This document shows positions 27,163 to 35,207 of a stretch of DNA of 64,000 nucleotides, one piece after another. Position 1 is the first letter of the stretch; every line of letters begins with the position of its first letter. Below the pieces are notes generated by a model, which saw only the letters and a program-made list of their open reading frames with translations, had not been told where the DNA came from and did not search any database. The stretch comes from Catellatospora citrea (GTDB lineage Bacteria > Actinomycetota > Actinomycetes > Mycobacteriales > Micromonosporaceae): NCBI RefSeq assembly GCF_003610235.1, contig NZ_RAPR01000001.1:620001-684000 (forward strand). The letters are read 5' to 3'. Both the position numbers and the translations under genes were made by a program.

Positions 27163-27202
27163 GCGTGGTCCGTGCCCGTCTGAGGACGGGCACGGACCAC
27201 GC
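27163..27202 (-). terminator. perfect 18-bp hairpin between metallohydrolase and MFS genes
   Basis: Bases 27163-27180 pair without mismatch with 27185-27202 around the loop TGAG. It lies 13 bases downstream of the metallohydrolase stop and 29 bases upstream of the MFS start, both on the minus strand. It looks like a terminator for the first gene, or an attenuator for the exporter. The stem shares CCGTGCCC with the hairpin after the paralogous gene at 23501-23536. Confidence 0.8.
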
Positions 27203-27215
27203 CGGTGATGCCGGG

Positions 27216-28277
27216 TCAGACGATGTACCAGGGGCCGCCGACGCCGCGGCGCTGGTAGCCGTGGTGGGTCCGCTCGGTGCGGGTGGACTCCATGACGGTG
27301 AAGGCGTGGTACTTGGTGAAGGGCGTGGCGCCGGCCAGCCGCTCGGGCCAGGTCTGGCCGTTGGAGGTGGTCTTGCTCAGCGTCTTGTCGACGATGTAGT
27401 TGACCATCGAGTTCATGAAGTTCTCGGCGCCCACCAGGCGGTGCTCCTTGCCCATGCCGTGGTGGAAGCCCTCCAGGACGTCCTTGGACGCCATCTCCTT
27501 GAGCGCCTCGTCGGCGTGGTCGCGCACGTCGTGCCAGTACTCGCGCACGATCTCCACGTCCTGGCGGGTGCCCCAGCGGGTGATGTGACCGCCGATGAGC
27601 GCCTTGAAGTCGTAGGACAGGATGTCGTCGTGGGCCTGGTAGAACCCGCTGATGTTCTCTGAGAAGTCGCAGTGCATGAACGCCACCGAACCCGGGCTCA
27701 CAATGTCGATCTTCGTGAGGACCTTCTGCGTCGGCGCCCAGATGTAGATGTTGCCCGGGCAGTGGTCGGCGCCCTTGTAGGACAGTTCGAGCCGGGTGCC
27801 GCCGACTTCGAGGGTGGCCTCGGTGTCGAACGTCTCGGTCGGCAGCGGCCGGTACTTGTCGGGGAAACGCGTCAGCAGCTCGCGGGTGATGTCATGCGCA
27901 ATGATCTTCACCTTGGGGCCGAACATGGACGCCGCGCCGATGTGGTCGGAGTGCCAGTGGCTGTAGACCAGGTGGGTGACGGGCGCGTCGGTGACCGACT
28001 CGATCGCGGCGAAGATGTTCTCGCCCAGCGGCGGCGGCGCGTCGATGACGATGACGCCCTCGCCGGTGAGCATGAACGCCGACTCGTAGCCCGACGGCGT
28101 GGTCACCCAGTAGAAGCCGTCGCCCAACTCCTCGGCGTGCCAGCCCTTGGCGTAGAAGGACGGGTCGTTGATGTGCTCGGGCATGAACTGCTGCGGCGAC
28201 GGGGCGTGCTCGCCGGGCTCGGCTTTCGGGAAGCCGAACTTCTTGGCGGCGTAGAAGTCGCCGTACTTGCCAACCAT
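27216..28277 (-). CDS. metallo-beta-lactamase-fold hydrolase, copy 2
   Basis: The 353-residue protein starts MVGKYGDFYAAKKFGFPKAE after AGGAGC. The zinc motif HWHSDH is at 107-112. By eye it matches copy 1 (22434-23498) over its full length, roughly two residues in three being identical, with the C-terminal half most conserved (KTTSNGQTWPERLAGAT). It is divergent from a TetR gene, with three operator-like repeats in between, so expression is probably repressed by that TetR. Substrate unknown. Confidence 0.9.
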   Translation of the reverse strand: MVGKYGDFYAAKKFGFPKAEPGEHAPSPQQFMPEHINDPSFYAKGWHAEELGDGFYWVTTPSGYESAFMLTGEGVIVIDAPPPLGENIFAAIESVTDAPVTHLVYSHWHSDHIGAASMFGPKVKIIAHDITRELLTRFPDKYRPLPTETFDTEATLEVGGTRLELSYKGADHCPGNIYIWAPTQKVLTKIDIVSPGSVAFMHCDFSENISGFYQAHDDILSYDFKALIGGHITRWGTRQDVEIVREYWHDVRDHADEALKEMASKDVLEGFHHGMGKEHRLVGAENFMNSMVNYIVDKTLSKTTSNGQTWPERLAGATPFTKYHAFTVMESTRTERTHHGYQRRGVGGPWYIV

Positions 28278-28392
28278 GTGTTGCTCCTGTTCCTGTCGTG
28301 CGCCCTGCGAGGTAGCAGGGCCGGCTCGGCGACCTCGCGCGGGCCGCGGCCGTCGGGCCGCGCCGTGGTCGCCGATCGCGAGGGCCACCACG

Positions 28393-28503
28393 AAGTCGAG
28401 GCATCCCTCAGGTTCGAAAGCTAACACAAGTCGAGGACTCCCTCACCTTTTGTGAGATGCTTCATGACCTCGTACGACCCGAAATCGAGGCGATCCTCAC
28501 CTT
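28393..28503. promoter_or_regulatory. three operator-like repeats AARTCGAGG-N4-CCTCA
   Basis: The pattern GAGG-N4-CCTC flanked by AARTC and ASSTT occurs at 28393-28414, 28428-28449 and 28482-28503. All three lie in the divergent region between the metallohydrolase (start 28277) and the TetR gene (start 28519). A further inverted repeat, CTCAC-N5-GTGAG, is at 28442-28456. Such spacing fits cooperative binding by the adjacent TetR (inference). Confidence 0.65.
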
Positions 28504-28518
28504 TGCTACGGTGGACAG

Positions 28519-29196
28519 GTGGCCAAGACGACGGCGCCCCCGGAGCCGACCCGCCCGCTGCGGCGCGACGCGCAGCGCAACCGCGACGCACTGCTGGCGG
28601 CGGCATCCGACGCCTTCGCGCGCGAAGGCCTCGACGCGTCGTTGGAGGCCATCGCCCGGCAGGCCGGACTCGCCATCGGCACGCTCTACCGCCACTTCCC
28701 CACCCGGTTCGACCTGGTGCAGCAGGCCTACGGCGAGAAGCTGCAGGCCTGGCTCGACGCGGCCGAGGCCAGCGCGGCCGCCGCCGACGCCTGGCAGGGC
28801 TTCGGCGGCTACCTGGAAACCCTGTGCGAACTCCAGGCCGACGACAGCGGCATGAACGACCTGGCCTCGATGCACCTGCCGCTGCCGGACTTCGTCGCCG
28901 GAAAGCTGCGCCGCATCCGCGACCTCACCCAGGCCATCGTCGACAACGCCCACGAGCAGGGCACCCTGCGCCCCGACGTGACCCGGCAGGATCTCGCGTT
29001 CGTGATCTGGGCGCACAGCCGCATCGCCGCGGCGACCCGCGACGTGGCGCCCGAGGCCTGGCGCCGCCACCTGCACCTCATGCTCGACGCCTTCCGGGCC
29101 GGGCACACCAGCACCCTGCCGGTGCCGCCGATGACGCAGGCCCAGGTCGACCAAGCGATGATCAACCTGGGCAGCGCGAACTCCCCCGCCGACTGA
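28519..29196 (+). CDS. TetR/AcrR-family regulator
   Basis: The 225-residue protein (GTG start) has the N-terminal helix-turn-helix RRDAQRNRDALLAAASDAFA, LEAIARQAGLAIGTLYRHFP, a classic TetR DNA-binding domain at about 17-65. The C-terminal helical ligand domain carries VTRQDLAFVIWAHSRIAAAT. It faces the second metallohydrolase gene across about 240 bases that contain three GAGG-N4-CCTC repeats. It most likely represses that gene and itself. It runs convergently into the aldo/keto reductase gene, stops 13 bases apart. Confidence 0.9.
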   Translation: MAKTTAPPEPTRPLRRDAQRNRDALLAAASDAFAREGLDASLEAIARQAGLAIGTLYRHFPTRFDLVQQAYGEKLQAWLDAAEASAAAADAWQGFGGYLETLCELQADDSGMNDLASMHLPLPDFVAGKLRRIRDLTQAIVDNAHEQGTLRPDVTRQDLAFVIWAHSRIAAATRDVAPEAWRRHLHLMLDAFRAGHTSTLPVPPMTQAQVDQAMINLGSANSPAD

Positions 29197-29208
29197 CCCG
29201 GACCGCCC

Positions 29209-30237
29209 TCAGGCGGGCTGACGTGCCCCGGCGAACATCTGCTGGATCCAGCCCGGATACAGCGCCGCCGGAACCGACACCGCGTCCAGTTCGGCCAGAT
29301 CCCGCTCGGTCAGCACCAGAGTGCCGGCCGCCACGTTGTCGACGAGCTGCTCGACCCGTCGTGCGCCCACGATGACGCTGGTCACCGCCGGCTGCGCCAG
29401 CAGCCACGCCAGCGCCACCCGCGGCACGCTCACGCCGTGGCGGCCGGCCACGACCCGCAGCACGTCCAGCACCTCGTGGCCGCGCTCGCGGTCCACCGGC
29501 GGGAAGTCCGGGTGGTCGGCCGCGGCACGCCTGCTGCCGGGCTCGACCGTGCCGTCGCGGTGCAGCTTGCCGCTGAGGAAACCACCCGCCAGCGGACTCC
29601 ACACGGTCAGCCCCACCCCTTCGGCCTGGGCCATCGGCACCAGCTCGTGCTCGACGTCGCGGCCGACCAGCGAGTAATAGGCCTGCACCGCGGCGAACCC
29701 CGGCAGCCCCTGCCGGGCCGACACCCCCAGCGCCCGGCTGACCTGCCAGGCCGCGAGGTTCGCGCACCCGATGTAGCGGACCTTGCCCTGGCGTACGGCA
29801 TCGCCGAGCGCCGCCAGCACCTCCTCGAACGGGGTCAGCGGGTCGAAGTTGTGCAGCTGGTACAGGTCGATGTGATCGGTGCCCAGGCGGCGCAAACTGG
29901 CCTCCAGTGCCCGCATCACGTGCAGCCGCGACCAGCCCGCGTCGTTGGGGCCCGGCCCGGTCGGCGCGTGCACCTTCGTGGCCAGCACGACCTCGTCGCG
30001 CCGCGCGCCCAGCACCTGCCCGAGCAGCTGCTCACTCTCGCCGTCGGCGTACACGTCGGCGGTGTCGATGAAGTTGATCCCCGCGTCGAGCGCGGTGCCC
30101 ACGATCCGGTCGGCCTCGGCCCGCCCCAGGCCGCCGAGCGGGCCGTAGACGGGGTGGTCCGCGCCACCGAAGGTCATCGTGCCCAGAGAGATCTCCGAGA
30201 CCCACACTCCGGTGCGGCCCAGCAGGCGGTATTTCAC
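29209..30237 (-). CDS. aldo/keto reductase
   Basis: The 342-residue TIM-barrel protein starts MKYRLLGRTGVWVSEISLGT at a GTG preceded by AAAGGGAA. The catalytic set is visible: Asp in FIDTADVY, Tyr in the same motif, Lys in LATKVHAP and His in YQLHNFD. The NADPH-binding C-terminal pattern VIVGARRVEQLVDN is present. It reduces aldehydes or ketones with NADPH. It is divergent from a TetR gene with the 19-bp palindrome between them, consistent with control by that TetR. Confidence 0.92.
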   Translation of the reverse strand: MKYRLLGRTGVWVSEISLGTMTFGGADHPVYGPLGGLGRAEADRIVGTALDAGINFIDTADVYADGESEQLLGQVLGARRDEVVLATKVHAPTGPGPNDAGWSRLHVMRALEASLRRLGTDHIDLYQLHNFDPLTPFEEVLAALGDAVRQGKVRYIGCANLAAWQVSRALGVSARQGLPGFAAVQAYYSLVGRDVEHELVPMAQAEGVGLTVWSPLAGGFLSGKLHRDGTVEPGSRRAAADHPDFPPVDRERGHEVLDVLRVVAGRHGVSVPRVALAWLLAQPAVTSVIVGARRVEQLVDNVAAGTLVLTERDLAELDAVSVPAALYPGWIQQMFAGARQPA

Positions 30238-30284
30238 GGCATTCCCTTTCCTTATCGCGACAGGTCACGATCGCAAGACACTTC

Positions 30285-30303
30285 GTCGGACACTGTGTCC
30301 GAC
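30285..30303. promoter_or_regulatory. 19-bp palindromic operator (TetR type), copy 2
   Basis: GTCGGACAC-T-GTGTCCGAC lies midway between the divergent aldo/keto reductase (start 30237) and TetR (start 30355) genes. It is identical in both arms to the site at 20945-20963. This is the standard placement for a TetR autoregulatory operator. Confidence 0.75.
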
Positions 30304-30354
30304 GACCAGCGTAGCGCGGCCCGCACCGCCCGCCACTACGCCTAAGATCCAGCT

Positions 30355-30987
30355 ATGCCGTCCATAACCAGGCGCCGCTCCGACGCGGCCGACCGCCGCG
30401 GCGGGGTCGAGAACCAGATCCTCGACACGGTCGCGCGCCTGCTCGCCGAGGGCGCCGGCTTCACCGAACTCGGCGTGCAGCGCATCGCCGCGGAGTCGGG
30501 GGTGGCCCGCTCGACGTTCTACCTGTACTTCGCCGACAAGACCCAACTGCTGCTGCGGCTGGCCGCCTCGATGAGCCAGACCTCGTTCGGCATCACCGCC
30601 GCCTGGCGGCCCGAAGCCGGCGTCGAGGCCCTCACCGCGACGTTCACCGAGGTCATCGCCACCTATCGGGCCAACGCCGCACTGCTGACCGCGGTGCAGG
30701 AGACCTCGGCGTACGACCCCGCCGTGCGCGACTTCTGGGACGGCAGGCTCGAGGCGTTCCGCGACAACACCCGCCAGCTCATCGCCGCAGAACAGCGCGC
30801 CGGTCGCACCCCGGCGGACATCGATCCGGCGGTCGCCACCCACCTCATGATCGACGGCGGCGACCGCTTCCTGCTGCGCCACGTCACCACCGACGACGGC
30901 AGCGGCGACGCCGCGGCCGCCCGGGAGCTGGCCGCCACCTGGTGGCACGGCATCTTCCGCCGACCTGCCGCCGACCGAACCCGGTGA
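30355..30987 (+). CDS. TetR/AcrR-family regulator
   Basis: The 210-residue protein starts MPSITRRRSDAADRRGGVEN. Its helix-turn-helix reads GVQRIAAESGVARSTFYLYF, in a domain spanning about 20-65. The C-terminal part is helical (NAALLTAVQETSAYDPAVRD). Divergent from the aldo/keto reductase with a perfect 19-bp palindrome in between. The second copy of that palindrome, upstream of 21010, suggests it also controls the small gene and perhaps the dehydrogenase operon. Confidence 0.9.
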   Translation: MPSITRRRSDAADRRGGVENQILDTVARLLAEGAGFTELGVQRIAAESGVARSTFYLYFADKTQLLLRLAASMSQTSFGITAAWRPEAGVEALTATFTEVIATYRANAALLTAVQETSAYDPAVRDFWDGRLEAFRDNTRQLIAAEQRAGRTPADIDPAVATHLMIDGGDRFLLRHVTTDDGSGDAAAARELAATWWHGIFRRPAADRTR

Positions 30988-31033
30988 CGCGCAGGCTGAC
31001 CACGCGGCCGCTCCACGCGGCGCGGAGCACCGG

Positions 31034-31846
31034 TCAGGCAGCGGCCTCCCAGACGTGAAGGTCGAGCGTGACCTCGCCGGAGCCCTTGTTCACGCCAGTG
31101 ATCTTCACCCACGCCCAGCGGCCCTCGCCGGTCTTCACACAGAACGCGGTGCCGGCCCGGGTCTTCTCCTGCTCGATGCCGCGCTGCAGAGCCGTGGCGG
31201 CCACGCAGGTCTCGTGGGTCGGCTCCCCGCTGACGTACGTCAGGTCGCGGTACGAGGCGATGCCATAGAAACCCACCCCGACGGCGCCGCGGATGTCCCA
31301 GCCGTCGACCGCGTTGCGGACCACGCCCCAGTTCGGCGCGTCCGAGTCGAGGTCCATCGAGTAGTAGGTGGGCAGGGTGACCCCCTTGGCGGTGCGCTTG
31401 ACGGTCGGCTGCCCGGCCGCACCGGTGACCTGGGGCGACGCCGGAGCCGAGGTGGCCGGTGCCGGCGCGCTCGCCGACGGCGGGCCGGTCGGGCCCGGGT
31501 CGCCGGTCGGCGTGACCGGGGTCAACGACAGTCCCCCGCCGGGCTGCCCGGTCGCCACGACGGTCTGCTCCGGGCGCAGCAGGCGGTCGCCCGCGGCGCC
31601 GACGGCCGCGGAGACGGCGATGATCGCCAGTACGAGGAAAGCCGCGGGCACGGCCTGCCGGTTCGTCCAGGACCGGACCAGCCCCCAGCCGGCGAACGCG
31701 AGCGCCGTGACACCCAGCAGCACGATGGCGAGTGCGCCGAGGTCTGTCAGGAACTCGAGCAGGGCGACGACCGTGCTGACGACGGTGGCGATCGCCGAGA
31801 GGGCACCGCCGCGCGACCCGGTCGCCGGGCGTTGTTGGTCCACCAC
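31034..31846 (-). CDS. membrane protein with extracytoplasmic C-terminal domain
   Basis: From the GTG at 31846 (ribosome site GAAGGTGG) the protein is about 270 residues. Two hydrophobic segments follow a short N-terminus (GALAIVLLGVTALAFAGWGL and AAFLVLAIIAVSAAVGAAG). A Pro/Thr/Ser-rich linker leads to a C-terminal domain, TYYSMDLDSDAPNWG to VTLDLHVWEAAA, with two cysteines (ETCVAA, AFCVKT). The frame is open up to 32023 but the extra residues look non-coding. No family recognised; the tail is probably outside the cell. Confidence 0.65.
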   Translation of the reverse strand: MVDQQRPATGSRGGALSAIATVVSTVVALLEFLTDLGALAIVLLGVTALAFAGWGLVRSWTNRQAVPAAFLVLAIIAVSAAVGAAGDRLLRPEQTVVATGQPGGGLSLTPVTPTGDPGPTGPPSASAPAPATSAPASPQVTGAAGQPTVKRTAKGVTLPTYYSMDLDSDAPNWGVVRNAVDGWDIRGAVGVGFYGIASYRDLTYVSGEPTHETCVAATALQRGIEQEKTRAGTAFCVKTGEGRWAWVKITGVNKGSGEVTLDLHVWEAAA

Positions 31847-32036
31847 TTGTCCACCTTCAAGGCGAGCAGGCGCTCTCCACACCGGAGCGCCTGAGTACGA
31901 GGAAGCCGAAAGCCGATCCGCACTGTAATCGTGCCGGTACTCACCGGCATCGGCTTGTCCTCGATCCGACTGCGCATCCGGCCGTCGATGCCGCAAAGGC
32001 GGCGGCTGGTACGAAAGCCGCAACCAGCCGGCCGCG

Positions 32037-32573
32037 TCAGAGCCGAATCGTGGTGAACAGGGTGGTCCCGTGGATGGCGTGCACTTCCTGCCGCTCGGTC
32101 TCGGTGAATCCGACCTTGGCCAGCACCCGGCGAGAAGCGGTGTTCCAATCCCAGACCGTGGCCCACAGACGTTCGCGGCCGGACGATCTCGCCCAGTCCA
32201 GCACCGCTACCGCGGCTTCGGTCGCGTAGCCCTGACCCCAGACGCGGCGCAGCAGCTCGAACGCCAGTTCCGGCTCCCCCTCCGGTCCTCGTCCGCTGTC
32301 GACCAGCCCGCAATAGCCGATGACGTCACCGGCGCCCTTGCGCTCGACCGCCAACAGCCCGGTCGACCACAGCGGGTTGGTGCGGATCGCATCCTCGAGC
32401 TCCGCGACCGTGGGGTGTCCATCCGCGTCGACACGGCGGTGCGGCGGCACTCGTGGATCACGTTCGGTCCACAGCTCGCGCTGGACGACGGCCTCGGCCA
32501 GCCGCCACGGTCTGAGCAGCAGGCGATCCGTCTCGAGGACGACCTCGCGGCCCGCAGTCACGGCAGCTGACAT
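32037..32573 (-). CDS. GNAT acetyltransferase (RimJ/RimL type)
   Basis: The 178-residue protein contains ETDRLLLRPWRLAEA at the N-terminus and the acetyl-CoA binding segment RRVWGQGYATEAAVAVLDWA (motif A RxxGQGxA variant). It continues with WNTASRRVLAKVGF. It transfers acetyl groups, by family to N-terminal amines or small amines. The ATG at 32573 has GAGAGG nine bases upstream; a GTG three codons earlier is an alternative. Confidence 0.9.
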   Translation of the reverse strand: MSAAVTAGREVVLETDRLLLRPWRLAEAVVQRELWTERDPRVPPHRRVDADGHPTVAELEDAIRTNPLWSTGLLAVERKGAGDVIGYCGLVDSGRGPEGEPELAFELLRRVWGQGYATEAAVAVLDWARSSGRERLWATVWDWNTASRRVLAKVGFTETERQEVHAIHGTTLFTTIRL

Positions 32574-32657
32574 GCCAGCCACCCTCTCACGTGCAGGAAC
32601 ACCGTCATGCTCCGGGCCGCGCGTCCGATCCTGCCGACCTCGCAGGACCGGCCGGTC

Positions 32658-34115
32658 TCAGTGGAGGTGTCCCACGCTCTCCGCGCTGCTGTCCGCCCTG
32701 GCCGGCAGCAGCAGCGCAGTGATGATCACGGCGACGGACAGGACCACCCCGACGATGAAGGCCAGCCGCATGCCGTCGAGGCTGGCGGCCGTGGCGGCGA
32801 CCCCCTCCGCCTTCAGCGAATCGGCCCGCGCGCTCATCACCGTGACCACGAGCGCGGTGCCGAAGGCCGCCGCCACCTGCTGCAACGTGCCCAGGATCGA
32901 GCTGCCGTGGGCGTACAGCGGCGGCGGAACCGCGCCGAGCCCCAGCGTGAACACCGGGGTGAACGTCGCGGCCAGACCCACCATCAGCAGCCCGTGCAGG
33001 GCGAGCAGCTGCCAGTACGGCATGGTCATCGAGACCTGGGTGAAGCCGGCGAGCGCGACGGTGATCGCGAGCGCGCCGGGGATGACCAGCACCCGGCCGC
33101 CGAACCTGTCGAACAGGCGGCCCACGGTCGGTCCGAGCAGGCCCATGGCGATGCTGCCGGGCATCACGAGCAGTCCGGCCTGCAGGGCGCTGAGCCCGCG
33201 GATGTTCTGCAGGTACAGCGGCAGCAGGATCATCGAGCCGAGCATCGCCATGAAGGCGACCGACATCAGGATCAACGCGATCGTGTAGGTGCGGTGCTTG
33301 AGCGTCCGCAGGTCCATCAGCGGCGATCCGTGCTTCTGCAGCGACAGCTGGCGGAGGACGAAGACGGCGATGGCGGCCAACCCCGCCGCGACGATCGCCG
33401 TGGCCAGGCCGACGCTGGCGCCCTGGAACTGGCTGAGCCCGTAGACGAGGCCGCCGAAGCCGAAGGCGGCCAGCGAGACACTGAACCAGTCGATCGTGCT
33501 GACCTCGGGCTCGCCGACGTTCTGGAGCTGCTTCATGCCGCCCCAGGTGATCAGGCCGGCGATGGGGAGCACCACGGCGAACAGCAGGCGCCAGGACCCG
33601 AAGTTGAGGATCACTCCGGACAGCGCCGGTCCCATCGCGGGCGCGACCGAGATGGCCAGGGAGACGTTGCCCATCACCCTGCCCCGGTCGTGCTCGGGCA
33701 CCACGTGCATCAGGGTGGTCATCAGCAGCGGCATCATCACGGCAGTGCCTGATGCCTGGATGATGCGGGCGCCCAGGAGCACCTCGAAGCTCGGCGAGAC
33801 GATGGCCAACGTGGTGCCGAGCAGGAACAAGCCCATGGCCGTGGTGTAGGCGCCGCGGGTGGACACCCTTTGCAGGAACCACCCGGTGATCGGGATCACC
33901 ACTGCCATGGTCAGCATGAAGGCCGTCGAAAGCCACTGCGCGGTCTGCTCGGTGATCGTCAACGCGTCCATCAGGGCGGGGATCGCATTGATCATGATCG
34001 TCTCGTTGAGGATGACGATGAACGTGGCCAGCACCAGCAGCCGGATCACGGGCGGTGTGCGACCAGAGACGGCGGTCGCGGACTTGGCGGGCGATTCGAG
34101 CAGTTGGCTGGGCAC
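32658..34115 (-). CDS. MFS multidrug exporter (DHA2 type)
   Basis: A 14-helix exporter of about 485 residues with RLLVLATFIVILNETIMINA as the first membrane segment, GRIIQASGTAVMMPL-like motif (here GARIIQASGTAVMMP) and motif C VAPAMGPALSGVIL. Close in pattern to LmrB/EmrB exporters. The start is uncertain: the GTG at 34115 has CGAGG just upstream, while in-frame GTG/TTG codons at 34166 and 34193 extend the soluble N-terminus by up to 26 residues. It stands alone on the minus strand. Confidence 0.9.
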   Translation of the reverse strand: MPSQLLESPAKSATAVSGRTPPVIRLLVLATFIVILNETIMINAIPALMDALTITEQTAQWLSTAFMLTMAVVIPITGWFLQRVSTRGAYTTAMGLFLLGTTLAIVSPSFEVLLGARIIQASGTAVMMPLLMTTLMHVVPEHDRGRVMGNVSLAISVAPAMGPALSGVILNFGSWRLLFAVVLPIAGLITWGGMKQLQNVGEPEVSTIDWFSVSLAAFGFGGLVYGLSQFQGASVGLATAIVAAGLAAIAVFVLRQLSLQKHGSPLMDLRTLKHRTYTIALILMSVAFMAMLGSMILLPLYLQNIRGLSALQAGLLVMPGSIAMGLLGPTVGRLFDRFGGRVLVIPGALAITVALAGFTQVSMTMPYWQLLALHGLLMVGLAATFTPVFTLGLGAVPPPLYAHGSSILGTLQQVAAAFGTALVVTVMSARADSLKAEGVAATAASLDGMRLAFIVGVVLSVAVIITALLLPARADSSAESVGHLH

Positions 34116-34375
34116 GATACCTCGATCGGGATGGGTGTGGGCGGTCTTACCGGCAGTGGCTGTCACACCAACACTGACCGACGCCACCGACAAAACTCAT
34201 CGGCAACGACCGAGCTTGCGCCAAGTTCCACCAGACATCACCTGGTTTTCACCGGCGCTCCCTCGCGACCGGACCCGCCGAGAGGCGGTTCCCGGTGCGG
34301 TGTTTCCGCAGCTCATCTGCCCGAGTCCCCGGCAACGCCGGACCGTGGGGCGGGACCACCGCTACCGTAAGGATC

Positions 34376-35194
34376 ATGCCGCTGATCGCCCGGCCGGGTG
34401 AACCGATCGTGGCGCAGGTCGACGCGGGCACCGCCGCGCTGGTGCCCGATGCCGGCCGCCGGGACGGGTGGACGCTGTTCGTCGACGACACCGCCCAGTC
34501 CTACGTACACCTGGGCGACCCGACCCATCTGCAGTTCGGGTACGTGCGCCGCATCGCGGCGATCATCGACGCGGCCGCGCCGGCTGGGGCGCCACTGCGG
34601 GTCCTGCACCTGGGCGGCGGTGCGCTGACGCTCCCGCGCTACGTCGAGGCCACCCGGCCCGGCTCGACCCAACGGGTGATCGAGTACGACCGCAAGCTCT
34701 ATGCCCTGGTCCGGCGGGTCCTCCCGTTACCGTCGTGCGACCTGCGGGTACGCATCGCCGACGCCTGCCACGCCGTGGCCGCGCTCAAGCCGGACACCTT
34801 CGACCTGATCATCACGGACATCTACCAGGGCGACCGGATGCCGACCGGCGCGACCACCGCCGCCTTCACCGTGCACGTGGCGCGCGCGCTGCGGCCCGGC
34901 GGCCTGTACGCGGCGAACCTGCTCGACACGCCCACCTACACCTTCACCGATGCGCAGACACGGGCGGCGCGGGCCGAGTTCGCCGACGTCTGCCTGATCG
35001 CCGACGACGACTTCGATCGGCGTGCCGGGCAGCACAACGTCGTCCTCGCCGCCGTCACCGCCCCCGGGCCGCTGCCCATGGCAGGTCTGGCCCGTGGACT
35101 GAACGGGCCGCCCCGGGGCCGCCTCATGCACGGTGCCGATCTGGCCGGCCCCATCAGCAGAACCCGCCCACGACCCGGTTCGAAAAGTCACTGA
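34376..35194 (+). CDS. spermidine-synthase-like protein
   Basis: The 272-residue protein begins MPLIARPGEPIVAQVDAGTA after TAAGGA. The central part is a Rossmann methyltransferase-like fold of the spermidine synthase type: VLHLGGGALTLPRYVEATRP, VIEYDRKLY and FDLIITDIYQG. Actinobacterial members rarely sit with polyamine genes and many lack the canonical N-terminal beta domain, so true aminopropyl transfer is uncertain. The stop overlaps the ribosome site of the next gene, so the two are probably co-transcribed. Confidence 0.82.
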   Translation: MPLIARPGEPIVAQVDAGTAALVPDAGRRDGWTLFVDDTAQSYVHLGDPTHLQFGYVRRIAAIIDAAAPAGAPLRVLHLGGGALTLPRYVEATRPGSTQRVIEYDRKLYALVRRVLPLPSCDLRVRIADACHAVAALKPDTFDLIITDIYQGDRMPTGATTAAFTVHVARALRPGGLYAANLLDTPTYTFTDAQTRAARAEFADVCLIADDDFDRRAGQHNVVLAAVTAPGPLPMAGLARGLNGPPRGRLMHGADLAGPISRTRPRPGSKSH

Positions 35195-35207
35195 AGGGGA
35201 AACGGAC

